Positions 54,337 through 64,000 of a stretch of DNA of 64,000 bases are shown here, in pieces (position 1 is the first letter of the stretch; every line of letters begins with the position of its first letter). This DNA is from Sphaerolaimus hirsutus (taxonomy: Eukaryota; Nematoda; Chromadorea; Monhysterida; Sphaerolaimidae), in assembly GCA_964036195.1 (NCBI GenBank), contig OZ038453.1:11941206-12005205 (forward strand), written 5' to 3'. The notes beneath the pieces were generated by a model that saw only the letters and a list, made by a program, of their open reading frames with translations, searched no databases and was not told where the DNA came from. Position numbers and translations under genes: made by a program.

Positions 54337-55376
54337 TAACGATGGCAAAAAAAGATTCGAAAATTTGAAAACATTTTCGAATTTTCAAATTTTTTTGGAA
54401 TTTTCGAATTTTTATTTCACCCCCAGAAAAAAACACTTAAAAATCGATTTATTTTTCAAAAAATTCGAAAATTCAAAAATTCAAAAATTCAAAAATACTT
54501 TTCGAATTTTTTAGGGAATTCAAGGCAAAAAAACGCACTCATAGGTTCAACGTGCAAAATAAAACGACAAATGATACGCGGTGCGTATGAAAAAGCGAAA
54601 CAAAACAAAAAAAACGTCCAAAAACATTGAAATGTATAATGTGAAATGTCTTGCAAGTGTCAAAAGTTATGAAAATGCCCTTGAAAATGGCTAACATATT
54701 TGAAATTTTCCACAGCATTTCCATGACTTTAGACGATGTGCATAACACTTGACATTTCACAGAGCATTTTACAGGTGTCTGGGACTGCCCAAAGGAACTG
54801 CACATATTTATAAGTAAAAGGGATGTGATCAAAGAGATACTCCAGCCACATAACACCTTACATTGAAATCTACCATATCCCATCTGAATAAAAGAACCAA
54901 AATTAAAAAAAATTCATCATATTTATCAAAGCAATTTGATAAATATAATCAAAAAATGTAATGTTTGTCCTTTTATTCAGATGGGGTATGGTAGATTTCA
55001 TTGTAAGGTGTAATGTCGCTGGAGTATAAGAGTGGTTTCAAGTATTGGTTTGAGAAGTACCCGTATCTTGTGAAGTCAGCACTGTATGCACTGAGTACAC
55101 TCAGTGTGTCACCCACATCCAAAACAGTCCCAATTCTGCGTTTAAAGCTTCAGATTCAATATTTTCCCAAAAAAAATCAAAAATTATTTGAAAAAATTTG
55201 AAAAATAGCCCAAAAAATTCGAAAATTGCCAAAAAAGATTCGAAAATTCAAAAATTCAAAAATTAAATTTGAAATTCGAAAATTAATGTCAGGGAAAATT
55301 CGAAAATTCGAAAATTCATTTTGGAAAAAACACTTAAAAATTTAAATACTTTTTTTTGGAGGGTTTGCCATCGTTA
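54337..55376. mobile_element. hAT-type element, TAACGATGGCAAA family, second full copy
   Basis: The element is 1,040 bp with perfect termini and an exact 8-bp duplication GATATGAG (54,329-54,336; 55,377-55,384). It is the same element as the 13.2-kb copy in opposite orientation and reads nearly identical by eye, so both insertions are probably young. It interrupts a palindromic CACTTGAAAATG repeat. Confidence 0.9.
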
Positions 55377-55639
55377 GATATGAGTGAAGTGAAAAAAGTT
55401 CACTAATGTCAATGCGCAGGGTTTTTCACTTCACTCATATCTGAAAATCACTTGGAAAAGTGTCAAGTGAAAAAAACGGGCAAATGTGCGTAACAGGCAG
55501 ATGTGCGTATCAGTGCACCCCCATCTGACCAATGTCACAACAACAATTTCTCTGATTAAGTTAAAGAACTATTATTGATGCATTCAATATTGTTAATTTT
55601 GTCAATATTGTCAAAACTCACCCTAAAACCATGTTGGCC

Positions 55640-55808
55640 ATTCTGGCACCCTTTTTTGGGTGCGTGCCAGGCGCCAAGGGTCCCACGGAAAAAGGGCCCC
55701 AAGCGCCAATGGCGCCATGGCGCCTTTTGGAAATGGGGCGCCAGGTCCAATGGCGCCACAGAAAAAGGGCGCAAGCGCCAATGGCGCCATGGCGCCATTC
55801 CATCACTA
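55640..55808. mobile_element. GGCGCCA-family remnant with right terminus
   Basis: AATGGCGCCATGGCGCC words end in TTCCATCACTA. A left TAGTGATG terminus was not found. Confidence 0.55.
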
Positions 55809-56040
55809 CATCCAACACACTGAGAAAACGCAAAAGTATAAAAAAATTCTTTTTGGACATCTATACATGTGGATTTCACGATTTACTATCTGTATGAAAA
55901 TCCCCACTACCACCTGGCACAATTCTTATTGATTTAAAGATTTGATATTTAATTACAAAAATGATCTACACACATCTTATGCATTATCCTGCATTGCATA
56001 TCTTATGGTCGATAAATTTTTCTTGATCTCTCATTATGAA

Positions 56041-57803
56041 TGATCCTCGAGGGAATCCCGATTGTTAACCTTCTCGATCGGTAAGCCAAAGTGTGTCGAT
56101 GGGTAAGCCGCAGGCAATTTTTATTTTTGATTCGATCGGTAAGCCACAGTGTATCGATCGGTAAGCCACAGTGTATCGATTGTTAACCCGACTGTCTCGA
56201 TTGGTAAGCCGCGTGCGTACATACTAATACATGGAATAATTACTGAGGTTAATATGTACAAATAATACATAAGGCAATTATGACTGGGCGCCTTTCATCA
56301 AATGTACAAACTGCGTACAAAAATGAGCGGCGCCAATGGGTACATTAGCATTATTAAGAATCACGCGTGCGCAAATATACAAAAAAAGTTTGTAAATATC
56401 AACCAACACTTAAGATGATTGGAAAAACCTGCAGATTCTATTTTTGCAGTATGATTATTGATGACTAATTTCTATACGTCGATTTGACATGGTTTTTCAA
56501 CAGGAAAAAATCTATCTTTTGAATAAGACAAATGGATTAAATTGATTCAACAAAAATATGTAACAAATGCGAAAACAGAATAAAAATGATGCAATGAGCT
56601 AATGAATAGCAAATGAAAAACAAACCTGCTTTTTTCATGCATGAGATTTCCCCATGCCTGTTCCCTACCAGAGTTGTTAAAATACCGGTATTTTTGGAAA
56701 GTGTAAGTGTAAGTGTAAATACACTTTACAAATTTTGAGTATGGATACCAAAAGTGTAAGGTATTTTAAAAATACCTAGGAAAGTGTAAAAAAAAGTGTA
56801 AGTGTAAAAATTTTTTTTAGAAAGAGCTCTCACTGTTGAGCATTAGAAAACACCACTGTTCTCACCCTTAGATCAATTTATTTATCATTTTCATGCATTT
56901 TTTCACATTTTACAGCCTTTTATGAAACATTTCAGACTGTAACAAATACTGCAGTGAGATGAAGTTCCCTAATAATGGCAGTTTTTCTGTATTGATATTT
57001 TACTGATTAAGCAATGCGATAGACACTGTTTAAATGCAAGAATGGACATGCAGCAAATGTCAATGCAAAAGTTGACTTTGTGTCCAGTTGGTGAACTTCC
57101 ATTGATCTTGTCCTTTTTACAAAAGCATGATGAAACTGTAGAATACCATTCCATGAGTACTGATCAAAGGTTGTAGATCAAAGGCTAGTTTGTACATTTG
57201 CCATATTTTCTACATTCAATGCATTTTTTGTACATGACCCTATTTTATGCTTTCTCAAAAGCATAAAACAGGGCCATCTGAAAGAAAAAAATACACTTTC
57301 TGTACCTGGGTATTTTGCCATGGAAAGTGTAAAAAAAGTGTATGGGTATTTTATGAAAGTGTAAGTGTAAGTGTAAGTATAAATACCCATTTACCTGGGT
57401 ATTTTGGGTAAGTGTAAATACACTTTCGCAACTCTGTTCCCTACATCCCTTTGTAAGACTGAAATATCCTTTATCCACTTCATTTCTCCATCCAGAGTGT
57501 CCACATGTGCGCGTGGAGTCATTACCGAAAAGTCTTTTATCTTGCCGCCGCATCTAATTACTTCTGATCCATACGTATGTATGTATGTATGCGTGTGGTA
57601 TGTTTGTATTGCGGCTTACCAATCGCGACATTGGCTTTTCAATCAATATACCCTGGGTTAACAATCGAGATACTTTTTTAAGCCGTGTGTGGCTTTATTA
57701 TCGATACACTTTGGCTTACCCATCGACGTACTTTGGCTTACCCATCGACGTACTTTTGTACCCATTGAGAAGGTTAACAATCGCTATACTCTCATGATCG
57801 TCA
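56041..57803. mobile_element. CGATTGTTAACCTTCTC / ATCGGTAAGCCAAAGTG element with nested hAT
   Basis: Left words ATCGGTAAGCCACAGTGTATC (56,060-56,215) face right words CTTTGGCTTACCCATCGACG (57,605-57,783). The termini CGATTGTTAACCTTCTC and GAGAAGGTTAACAATCG are complementary, and similarity continues weakly outward to GATCCTCG / CATGATC. A CAGAGTTG element is nested at 56,669-57,436. Confidence 0.7.
56669..57436. mobile_element. hAT-type element, CAGAGTTGTTA / AAGTGTAAGTGTAA family
   Basis: CAGAGTTGTTAAAA to CGCAACTCTG has an exact 8-bp duplication TTCCCTAC (56,661-56,668; 57,437-57,444). The subterminal word is AAGTGTAAGTGTAAATAC. It keeps the terminus of the 4.2-kb copy but has a different word. 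It is nested in the GGTAAGCC-word element. Confidence 0.88.
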
Positions 57804-58592
57804 ATGAAAGCTGATTTATAACTGAAATTATCATTACTAGATCAATATTTACAGACACTGGCATTGTACATTTACAATATTGTTAACACTTTTTAAAATT
57901 TTGGAGATATCAATATTTGCTATTGGGTCTGACAGCAGTTATGTCTGTAGGGGAAATTTGTTGACTGTTTAATGCATAAACATGTTCTCAACTTCTCATT
58001 CAGAATGGGTTACAAAAGTCGGTTATGCATTGACATTATGTTTATACCAAAATGAATGTATTTTCTGAATACTCATGCAAATGTGTCTCTGATTCTGAAC
58101 GGAAATATGAGGGAATGTGTTTCAGATTTTTTTTGTGAAATGCATGCATGTGTTTCCCTGGCGGCCAACCTGGTGAAAAGATGAATAGCACTGGATGAAT
58201 AAATACACAAATAGCTAGCAGAGCAGATAAGATATATGGTATAGGATAGATAGCACAAAATAAATATTATCACATTTGAATACAATTATCCACATTCATA
58301 CACACAATTGGACAGAAATTACTTACTGAATTTTGGGATTTTCATAAATAACTCCTGCTTTGAATAATTCAATTTCAGGATTTCAATCACTGTATTAAAA
58401 AGATATTCAATATAAGAGAAAAATAGAGGCACTATAAAATGTTGTTCTGTTTTTAGTCAGTGTGAAACTTCATAAATACAATCCAATGCTTAGGGCTGAT
58501 TGTTTACACTTATTTTGCACTGCAAAGAAAAAACTAGTTTTGTTTGGTTGTTTGATTTAAGAGTGAAATTCGTTAGACTACCCTCTGCAACT
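57804..58592. other. No gene recognised
   Basis: AT-rich sequence without clear repeat structure ahead of the 58.6-kb exon candidate. Confidence 0.45.
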
Positions 58593-58867
58593 ACAATCAC
58601 AGCACATCCACAATGTGGAAAACGAGCTCTAACAAATGCAAACATTACATGGTTCCATCGGACTCACAAAAACAGTTTTGGCCGCACATAGAGATGAATA
58701 CAAATGCTAATCCAGTAATTTATGCTGGCTGTTGGAATTTGAACGATAAAGATAATGGTTACCACTTGTTTCAAGACAAATTTCAGGGTGATACCTTTAT
58801 CCATTATATACTAGCAGCCAGCATAGTTGAGACTCTCCACTGTCATCTCATAAGGGAAATTTGTTCA
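58593..58867 (+). CDS. Possible exon, unrecognised protein
   Basis: An ACAATCACAG acceptor-like site and a perfect CAG|GTGAGT donor (58,868) bound a ~90-codon open frame. Part of it reads NPVIYAGCWNLNDKDNGYHL and later FIHYILAASIVETLHCHLIR. No family is recognised. It could be an exon of a downstream gene that leaves the window, or a transposon remnant. Confidence 0.25.
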
Positions 58868-59284
58868 GGTGAGTTCCGACTGTGTTCGCGTGCACGTCAC
58901 TCCTCAACCGCTGAGTGAAAATTATTGATATTTGAATATAATGTAATTCTATGTCGGGGCTAACGTGAAGATCGATGGCATCTTTCTACGACCCCCCTGA
59001 CCCAAGAAATGTTGGGTCTGAAAAAAAGTAAATTTTTCTAAAAAAATTGGACGTCACCCAGAAATAACACAATTTGCACATCAATAACTCGTTCATTTGT
59101 TGACCAATTTTTGTCAGTCGACTTTTAAAATGATCACAAATGATTGGAGAGTTCATTTTTGAGGTCAAATCGGTGATTTATAGTTCTGCATATATCGATT
59201 TGGGCCTGCGGTTATTGATACGGATGAAAGGCAGAAGTTTGAAGTGCTATAACTTTTGATTGGTAAGAGTCCAGCCCAGCCACC

Positions 59285-59767
59285 CATTTCTGTTTTGTGA
59301 TTTTGGGATCGGGATTGGCCTTTCGGGATCGGGATCGGGATTGGCTTTTTGAAATTTTGGGATCGGGATTGACCTTTTGGGATCGGGATTTTGGTTTTCA
59401 GGGTTTTCAAAAAATGGTTTTCAGGGTTTTTTTCCTGACATTTCACAAAATAACCCAAAACACCAAAAACAATGGATCCCAGAAACGTTGGATTAAATTG
59501 GCATCCAAAACAATGTATCGATTCATTGGTACGCCATTGAAAAGTGTCATTTCTGGCACCTTTTGCATCTGTGAATTTTTCCGGGATCGGGATTGTAACA
59601 TCTTTTTCGGGATCGGGATTGGGATTTTCAAAATCTCGGGATTTGGGATCGTGATTGGCTTTTTCAAATTTCGATTGAGATCGGGATTGAGGGATCGGGA
59701 TCGGGACCACAAAATCCCGAAATTTCTCGGTATTCGGGATCGTCATTGGGATCCCGTTTGAACCCTA
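59285..59767. mobile_element. TAGGGTTCAAAC / GGGATCGGGATT family, right end
   Basis: GGGATCGGGATTGG words surround ~250 bp of other sequence and end in CCCGTTTGAACCCTA. The left terminus is missing. The Arg/Ser- and Pro/Ile-rich open frames here are word translations. Confidence 0.65.
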
Positions 59768-59802
59768 ACAGGTATTAGACTATTTGCGCAAATATAAATA
59801 TG

Positions 59803-60214
59803 TACCGTATTTCCTCGAAATACCTCCGGGGGTTTATTTTTCCAGAGTGGAAATTTTGAGGGGTGGGGGTATTTCGAGGGGAGCTTACTCGAGGGGGGTT
59901 TATTTTTTCGCTAGAAATTTTCGTGAAGTACCGTAGTAAAGAGCATGCATTCACATACAACAAACTGGTAATAAATGCAACCAAACGGGATATATTTGTA
60001 CTCATAGACGTATGCTTCACAGCCCAGTTTATGTGTAGTTGTGATGCAAATCGGTGGCAATAAGTACATCGTGTACATTGTATACATGATGTACATCATT
60101 CCAGAGAGGGGTATTTCGAGGGGGGGGTAATTTTTTTCCCTGCTCGAAAACACCTGGGTGTATTTCGAGGGGGGGGGGGTGATTCAAGGGGGTGTATTTC
60201 AAGGAAATACGGTA
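59803..60214. mobile_element. TACCGTATT / CTCGAAATACC element, full copy
   Basis: TACCGTATTTCCTCGAAATA to TTTCAAGGAAATACGGTA. Its inner part around CATCGTGTACATTGTATAC is the uninterrupted version of the site hit at 9,342. Confidence 0.8.
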
Positions 60215-60339
60215 AATAGCAGAGAACAGTGGGTGATTTCACAGATTTGAGCTGATAACTTTTACTGAACTTATTGTTGTTTTTTTAGTTTTGGCACCGT
60301 ATGAATATTCATAAAGAACCTCATGTTCTATCACATCAC

Positions 60340-60450
60340 ATAGCGTATTGCCCCCCTTGAATTATCCCCCCCCCATTGAATTAACCTATTCTCGAATTAA
60401 CCCCCTTCAAAATGGGCCAGGGAAATAATAAACCCCCATGTATGCATGTA
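60340..60450. mobile_element. TACCGTATT-group left end, decayed
   Basis: TAGCGTATTGCCCCCCTTGA with TCGAATTAACCCCC words. Confidence 0.4.
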
Positions 60451-63351
60451 CGTACATGATGTATTTATTACTGCTAATTTTCATTGCAGCAACACATATA
60501 CTAGTTTGTGTAGCTATCTACGTTTATGTGTCCAAATATATCCTGTTTGGACACATTTATTACCTGTTTTCGGTATGTTTTGGGACACATTTATTACCAT
60601 TTATTACCTGCAAATGCATACTATTTATTTATTCTGGGCTTTGTTTACAATTTGCAAGCAAAAAATGTACTGTACTAAATCCCACAGTTATTTATTATCA
60701 TTCCACAATATTTATACAATATTTTACAAGTGAAAACATCAAGCAAATATCAGAAACAGAAAAATTCAACCTACAACCTCAATGACAAGTTAAAAAACAT
60801 TTTGCGCTGCAAACATTTGCACTCAACCTTGAGCGCCTGGTTGTCCAATGGACATTTGGCTAAATAGGTGCTCAGCAATTACTCAAATGATTGGCATCTT
60901 TGTCACACCAAAATGAAAACTAAGTGATGGTGATATCACCATTTGAGTTTTCACAGCAAGGATGGATCTGTGAAGCGTGTGGAAGCAGGCTGGATGCGTG
61001 TGAAGCGGCACGCTTCCACACAATTTCACCGGCTTCCACCAACATCATGAAAATCTCGGTGAAGTGTCTTCCACCCGCTTCACGTGGCTTCACCCTGTAC
61101 ACGCATCCAAACATGTGGAAGACACTTCACGGCACAAGCACTTCCACACGCTTCCCCTATGCATACATTTGTCTGGGAGTGCCATATTAAGAAGCGTGAA
61201 GTGTCTTCATGCGGATTTTTGTGATGTGTGTGGAAGCTCCAGCATTCTTGGTGAATCGTCGGGAAGTGTTGGCAGGAAGAAACTTCATGATTCTTCACCG
61301 CGCATCCACACACCCATTTTTTTGCAGTGTTTCACATTAGGTAAGCACAAGTCCAAACTAGTGACTTGCCAACACCACCTGACAAAAATTCATGCCTTAT
61401 GAAAACTGACCATATAAACTGGTGGAAAATATAAATGGAAAATTCACAAAATAACATTTTAAAAATCACACCAGCAAGCCATCAGGCTGTCACTTAGTGT
61501 GAGGGTGCCCCAAAGTATATACTATATGTAACCAAAGTGGCACCACCTCAAGCCACCCTTGTTGCTGAAAATATTTTTTTTTCACATTTTTTCTGGTAAA
61601 TATAAATGGAAAATCCATACAAATTTTTGTTTTGATTTATTTATAAAATCGGTTGGGGATGGTTTAGGCCACTGATTTTTTGTGACATATGAGATGGTAA
61701 CTTCCTGCAACTTTTCCACCCCCTCACAACCCACACAATCCCCACACCAAAATTTTGCAGAAGATCAAACCTGAAATATTTTTTTGAACAAAACGTATAT
61801 TGGAACTAATGTGTCTTATGCAGCCCCAGGCTTATCATACAGCACATGGCGGCCAGGACTGGCTTCCTAAATGTCATGAGCAACATGTGGCTGGTCCTGC
61901 ACCACATTGTTGCACAAAGTTTGCATTTATGGCCATCAGTGGAAATACCACTGTTCAAAGGCAGCATTTCCATAAAAGCGTGACCGGCCTCTGCAGCATC
62001 TGCATGAAAATCATTAAATGCTAGTGCCCATTGAATTCAGGCAACAATTATCTGTTAAACATATACCAGGGGACAATTGGCAATGTGTCCTGTATTTTGT
62101 GTAAATGGGCCAGAAAGATGAAGAGGTGATTCACAGAAAGTGAAAATTTGTGGTTTTTGCAATCACAATCAAAATGTTTGCACTTATAAAGTTCTCAATA
62201 TGTTTGAATGTCATGAAGTGGCTGACATCTGCAATTTAGGATGGATTTTTGTGAGGCAGCAGCAGTGGGGGGACAGTAGCGGGAAAAAATCACCCTGCAA
62301 CCTATGTGCGGCTCTGAGCGATCCATCAGTGATTTTTTTTCAATCAAAATACTGCCAGGACAAGCGTATCCAATGGTTGTGTTAGCAGCATGCCAAAAAT
62401 GGCAGCGCGCTTTCCCGCAGCAATATGCTGTGTGGGATTCCAAAATTTTCCATTTATATTTGCCAGAAAAAAAATTGCAAAAAATATATAGGAGGCTGTC
62501 ACGGCTGGCCAGGGGGGTGCTGGGGGGTGCCATTTGGGGACAATGTAAAGAAATGTTGGCCGCACATTCACACAAAATTTTAGCTCGATTGGGCTGATCA
62601 TTTGCACATGAGAATATTTTGAAAATTGATGTAGTGAATTTTCCATTTAAATGGTCCACCAGTTTACGTTCAATAGTGGAAAACTGTATAATCTCATCAT
62701 TTTTGGCCATTTCAGTTTTTTAAAAATCATGGTGAAAGTGTAGGCACAATATCTTAACTAAAAAATGCTCTACATGAACATAGAACGATTTTCTGGAGAA
62801 AATCACTCATGCAATTGTTTTGCACAGATTACATTGTTTAGTCATAAAGTGCAATCATTAAACCACAATGTATCTACCTAGTACGATGTATGAGTGATTT
62901 TCTCAGTGATTTTTTATTTATTTTAATATATATAAATATATCACTCAGAATTTGAAAAAAATATAAATATGTATAAATCACGGGTTATTTATATTTATTG
63001 TGATTTTTGAAAATATAAATCATGGGTTATTTTTTGAATGCTAACTGTAGTTTACCGATACATCATTTTGGTAAACTCAAATGCATTCAAAGCCAATTTA
63101 TGAGCACCCAAAATGAGTTTACTTATGTTAGTAAACTAGTGTGTGCAGCGCCATACGTTTACATTTGGTTCAGAGAATGCCAACTTTCTGAGAAATGTAA
63201 AGATTTACTATTGAACACACCTTAGCAAATGCATGATCTTATTTCCTATGGTAAAAAGAACTAGGTATTTCATAAAAATTTGTAAAATGCCCTGTAAAAT
63301 GGCCCTCTCGGTGTGGGTCACCTTAAGTGCAAAAATTTTATTGGCTTTTTT
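60450..63351. other. No gene recognised; several diffuse repeats
   Basis: The GTGAAGC foldback lies at 60.97-61.31 kb. Between 61.4 and 62.7 kb are word-like stretches (TTTGCACATGAGAATATTTT, ATGGAAAATCCATAC) and the 171-codon - strand frame, judged non-coding. 62,900-63,210 has AATATAAATCATGGGTTATT repeats and TAGTTTACC / GGTAAACT pairs related to the interior of the 49-50 kb foldbacks. Confidence 0.45.
60970..61310. repeat. GTGTGGAAGC / GTGAAGCG word foldback
   Basis: TGTGAAGCGTGTGGAAGC words face GCTTCCACACGCTTC and TCTTCACG words, with three clusters. It is probably a mobile element. CAC-type termini are suspected (CACAGCAA / TTTTTGCAGTG) but not proven. Confidence 0.5.
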
Positions 63352-64000
63352 GGTGTCCCACACAGGTCCGGCACCCACTTATTTCTGAGCTGTGTATAAA
63401 TGAGTATAAATCTGAAATTTTGCGGATGTGTTACCAACAACCCTCCCCTACTATACACTATTCAATAATGTGAGACTAATGTAAACAATTTCTAAAAATT
63501 TGCTTATTCTCTAAAAAACACCCCCCCCCCAATAGATGGATGACAAAAATCCACTTTTTGGAACTTTTTTATTGGACATTTGAAAAGCTGGTTTACGATA
63601 CTTTAAAGGGAAGGGTTTGATGTTTATAGTTATGTAAAGAACCTTACCTCTAAAATGCCTGCATTGCAAAATCTACTTGGGGGTAATTTCAAAGTGTAAA
63701 TTTTGTAAATTTTTGTTCCTGTGAGGTTCTTTACATAACTTTAAACATCAAACCCTACCCTTTAAAGTATCGTAAACCAGCTTTATAAATGTCTAATAAA
63801 AAAGTTCCAAAAAGTGGATTTTTTGTCATCCATCTATTGGGAGGTGGTGCTTTTTAGAAAATAAGATATCTTTAGAATTTTTTCACATTAACCTCACATT
63901 ATTGAATAGTGTATAGTATGGGAGGGATGTTGGTAACACATCCCCAAAATTTTTTGATTTATACCCCTCCCACAGCTCAGAAATAAGTGGGTGCCGGACC
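63352..64000. mobile_element. Inverted-repeat element running off the window end
   Basis: The left arm starts near GGTGTCCCACACAGGTCCGG. The right arm, complementary through TAAGTGGGTGCCGGACC, reaches the last base. The terminus GTGTCCCACACA is shared with the arms of the 40-kb element, so the two families are related. The central ~120 bp around TACTTGGGGGTAAT is the loop. Confidence 0.7.

Noticed and set aside
59165..59761. 193- and 154-codon open frames rich in Pro-Ile-Pro or Asp-Arg-Asp
   Set aside because: These are word translations of GGGATCGGGATT arrays.
62195..62710. 171-codon - strand open frame
   Set aside because: No recognisable domain or protein-like pattern. It overlaps other open frames on the + strand and shares phrases with repeat-type sequence; no splice sites or start context support it.

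Overview
The window looks like AT-rich nuclear DNA of an invertebrate metazoan. Coding exons are short and scattered, joined by GT-AG introns of up to about 5.7 kb, and the introns and intergenic DNA are packed with non-autonomous DNA transposons, satellites and foldback sequences. No operon, rRNA, tRNA or CRISPR was seen. The species cannot be fixed from the sequence.

The one clear gene is a DEG/ENaC/ASIC-family cation channel on the + strand, 26,560-53,059. Thirteen exons were located. They encode a long cytoplasmic N-terminus, the pre-TM1 HG motif and TM1 (33,442-33,611), the palm, thumb and finger ectodomain with its cysteines (38,401-51,558), and TM2 with the C-terminus and stop (52,835-53,059). 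Reading phases agree at every junction except across the 200-N assembly gap (27,794-27,993), where sequence or an exon is missing. The selectivity-filter tripeptide reads G-M-S, and the glutamate usually found in TM2 is Gln.

Upstream are weaker gene traces: two + strand exon-like pieces (16,965-17,112 and 18,519-18,702) resembling the A helix and the E-to-G helices of a globin, a candidate signal-anchor first exon (8,810-8,962), a - strand exon candidate (17,700-17,890) and a possible terminal exon near 1.35 kb. Another unassigned exon candidate ends at 58,867.

Most of the rest is mobile or repeated DNA. At least seven families fit the hAT superfamily: termini begin YARNG-like, and many copies have 8-bp target duplications, several of them exact. 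Each family carries its own short iterated word just inside the ends. A second group begins TACCGTATT, ends AATACGGTA and appears to duplicate TA; it shows the same one-word-per-family architecture. Nested insertions give relative ages, and one element (46,764-48,421) has captured a broken BEL/Pao retrotransposon pol fragment.

Other large structures are: a 6.5-kb inverted-repeat-bounded block (18,782-25,245) filled with a ~500-bp higher-order satellite of three ~165-bp monomers in two orientations; a 2.2-kb satellite of an ACTTGACATTT word (30,330-32,520); a near-perfect ~950-bp hairpin (28,747-29,698); a 2.4-kb foldback element (40,078-42,479); and paired palindromes at 10.33-11.39 kb. All repeat comparisons were made by eye.
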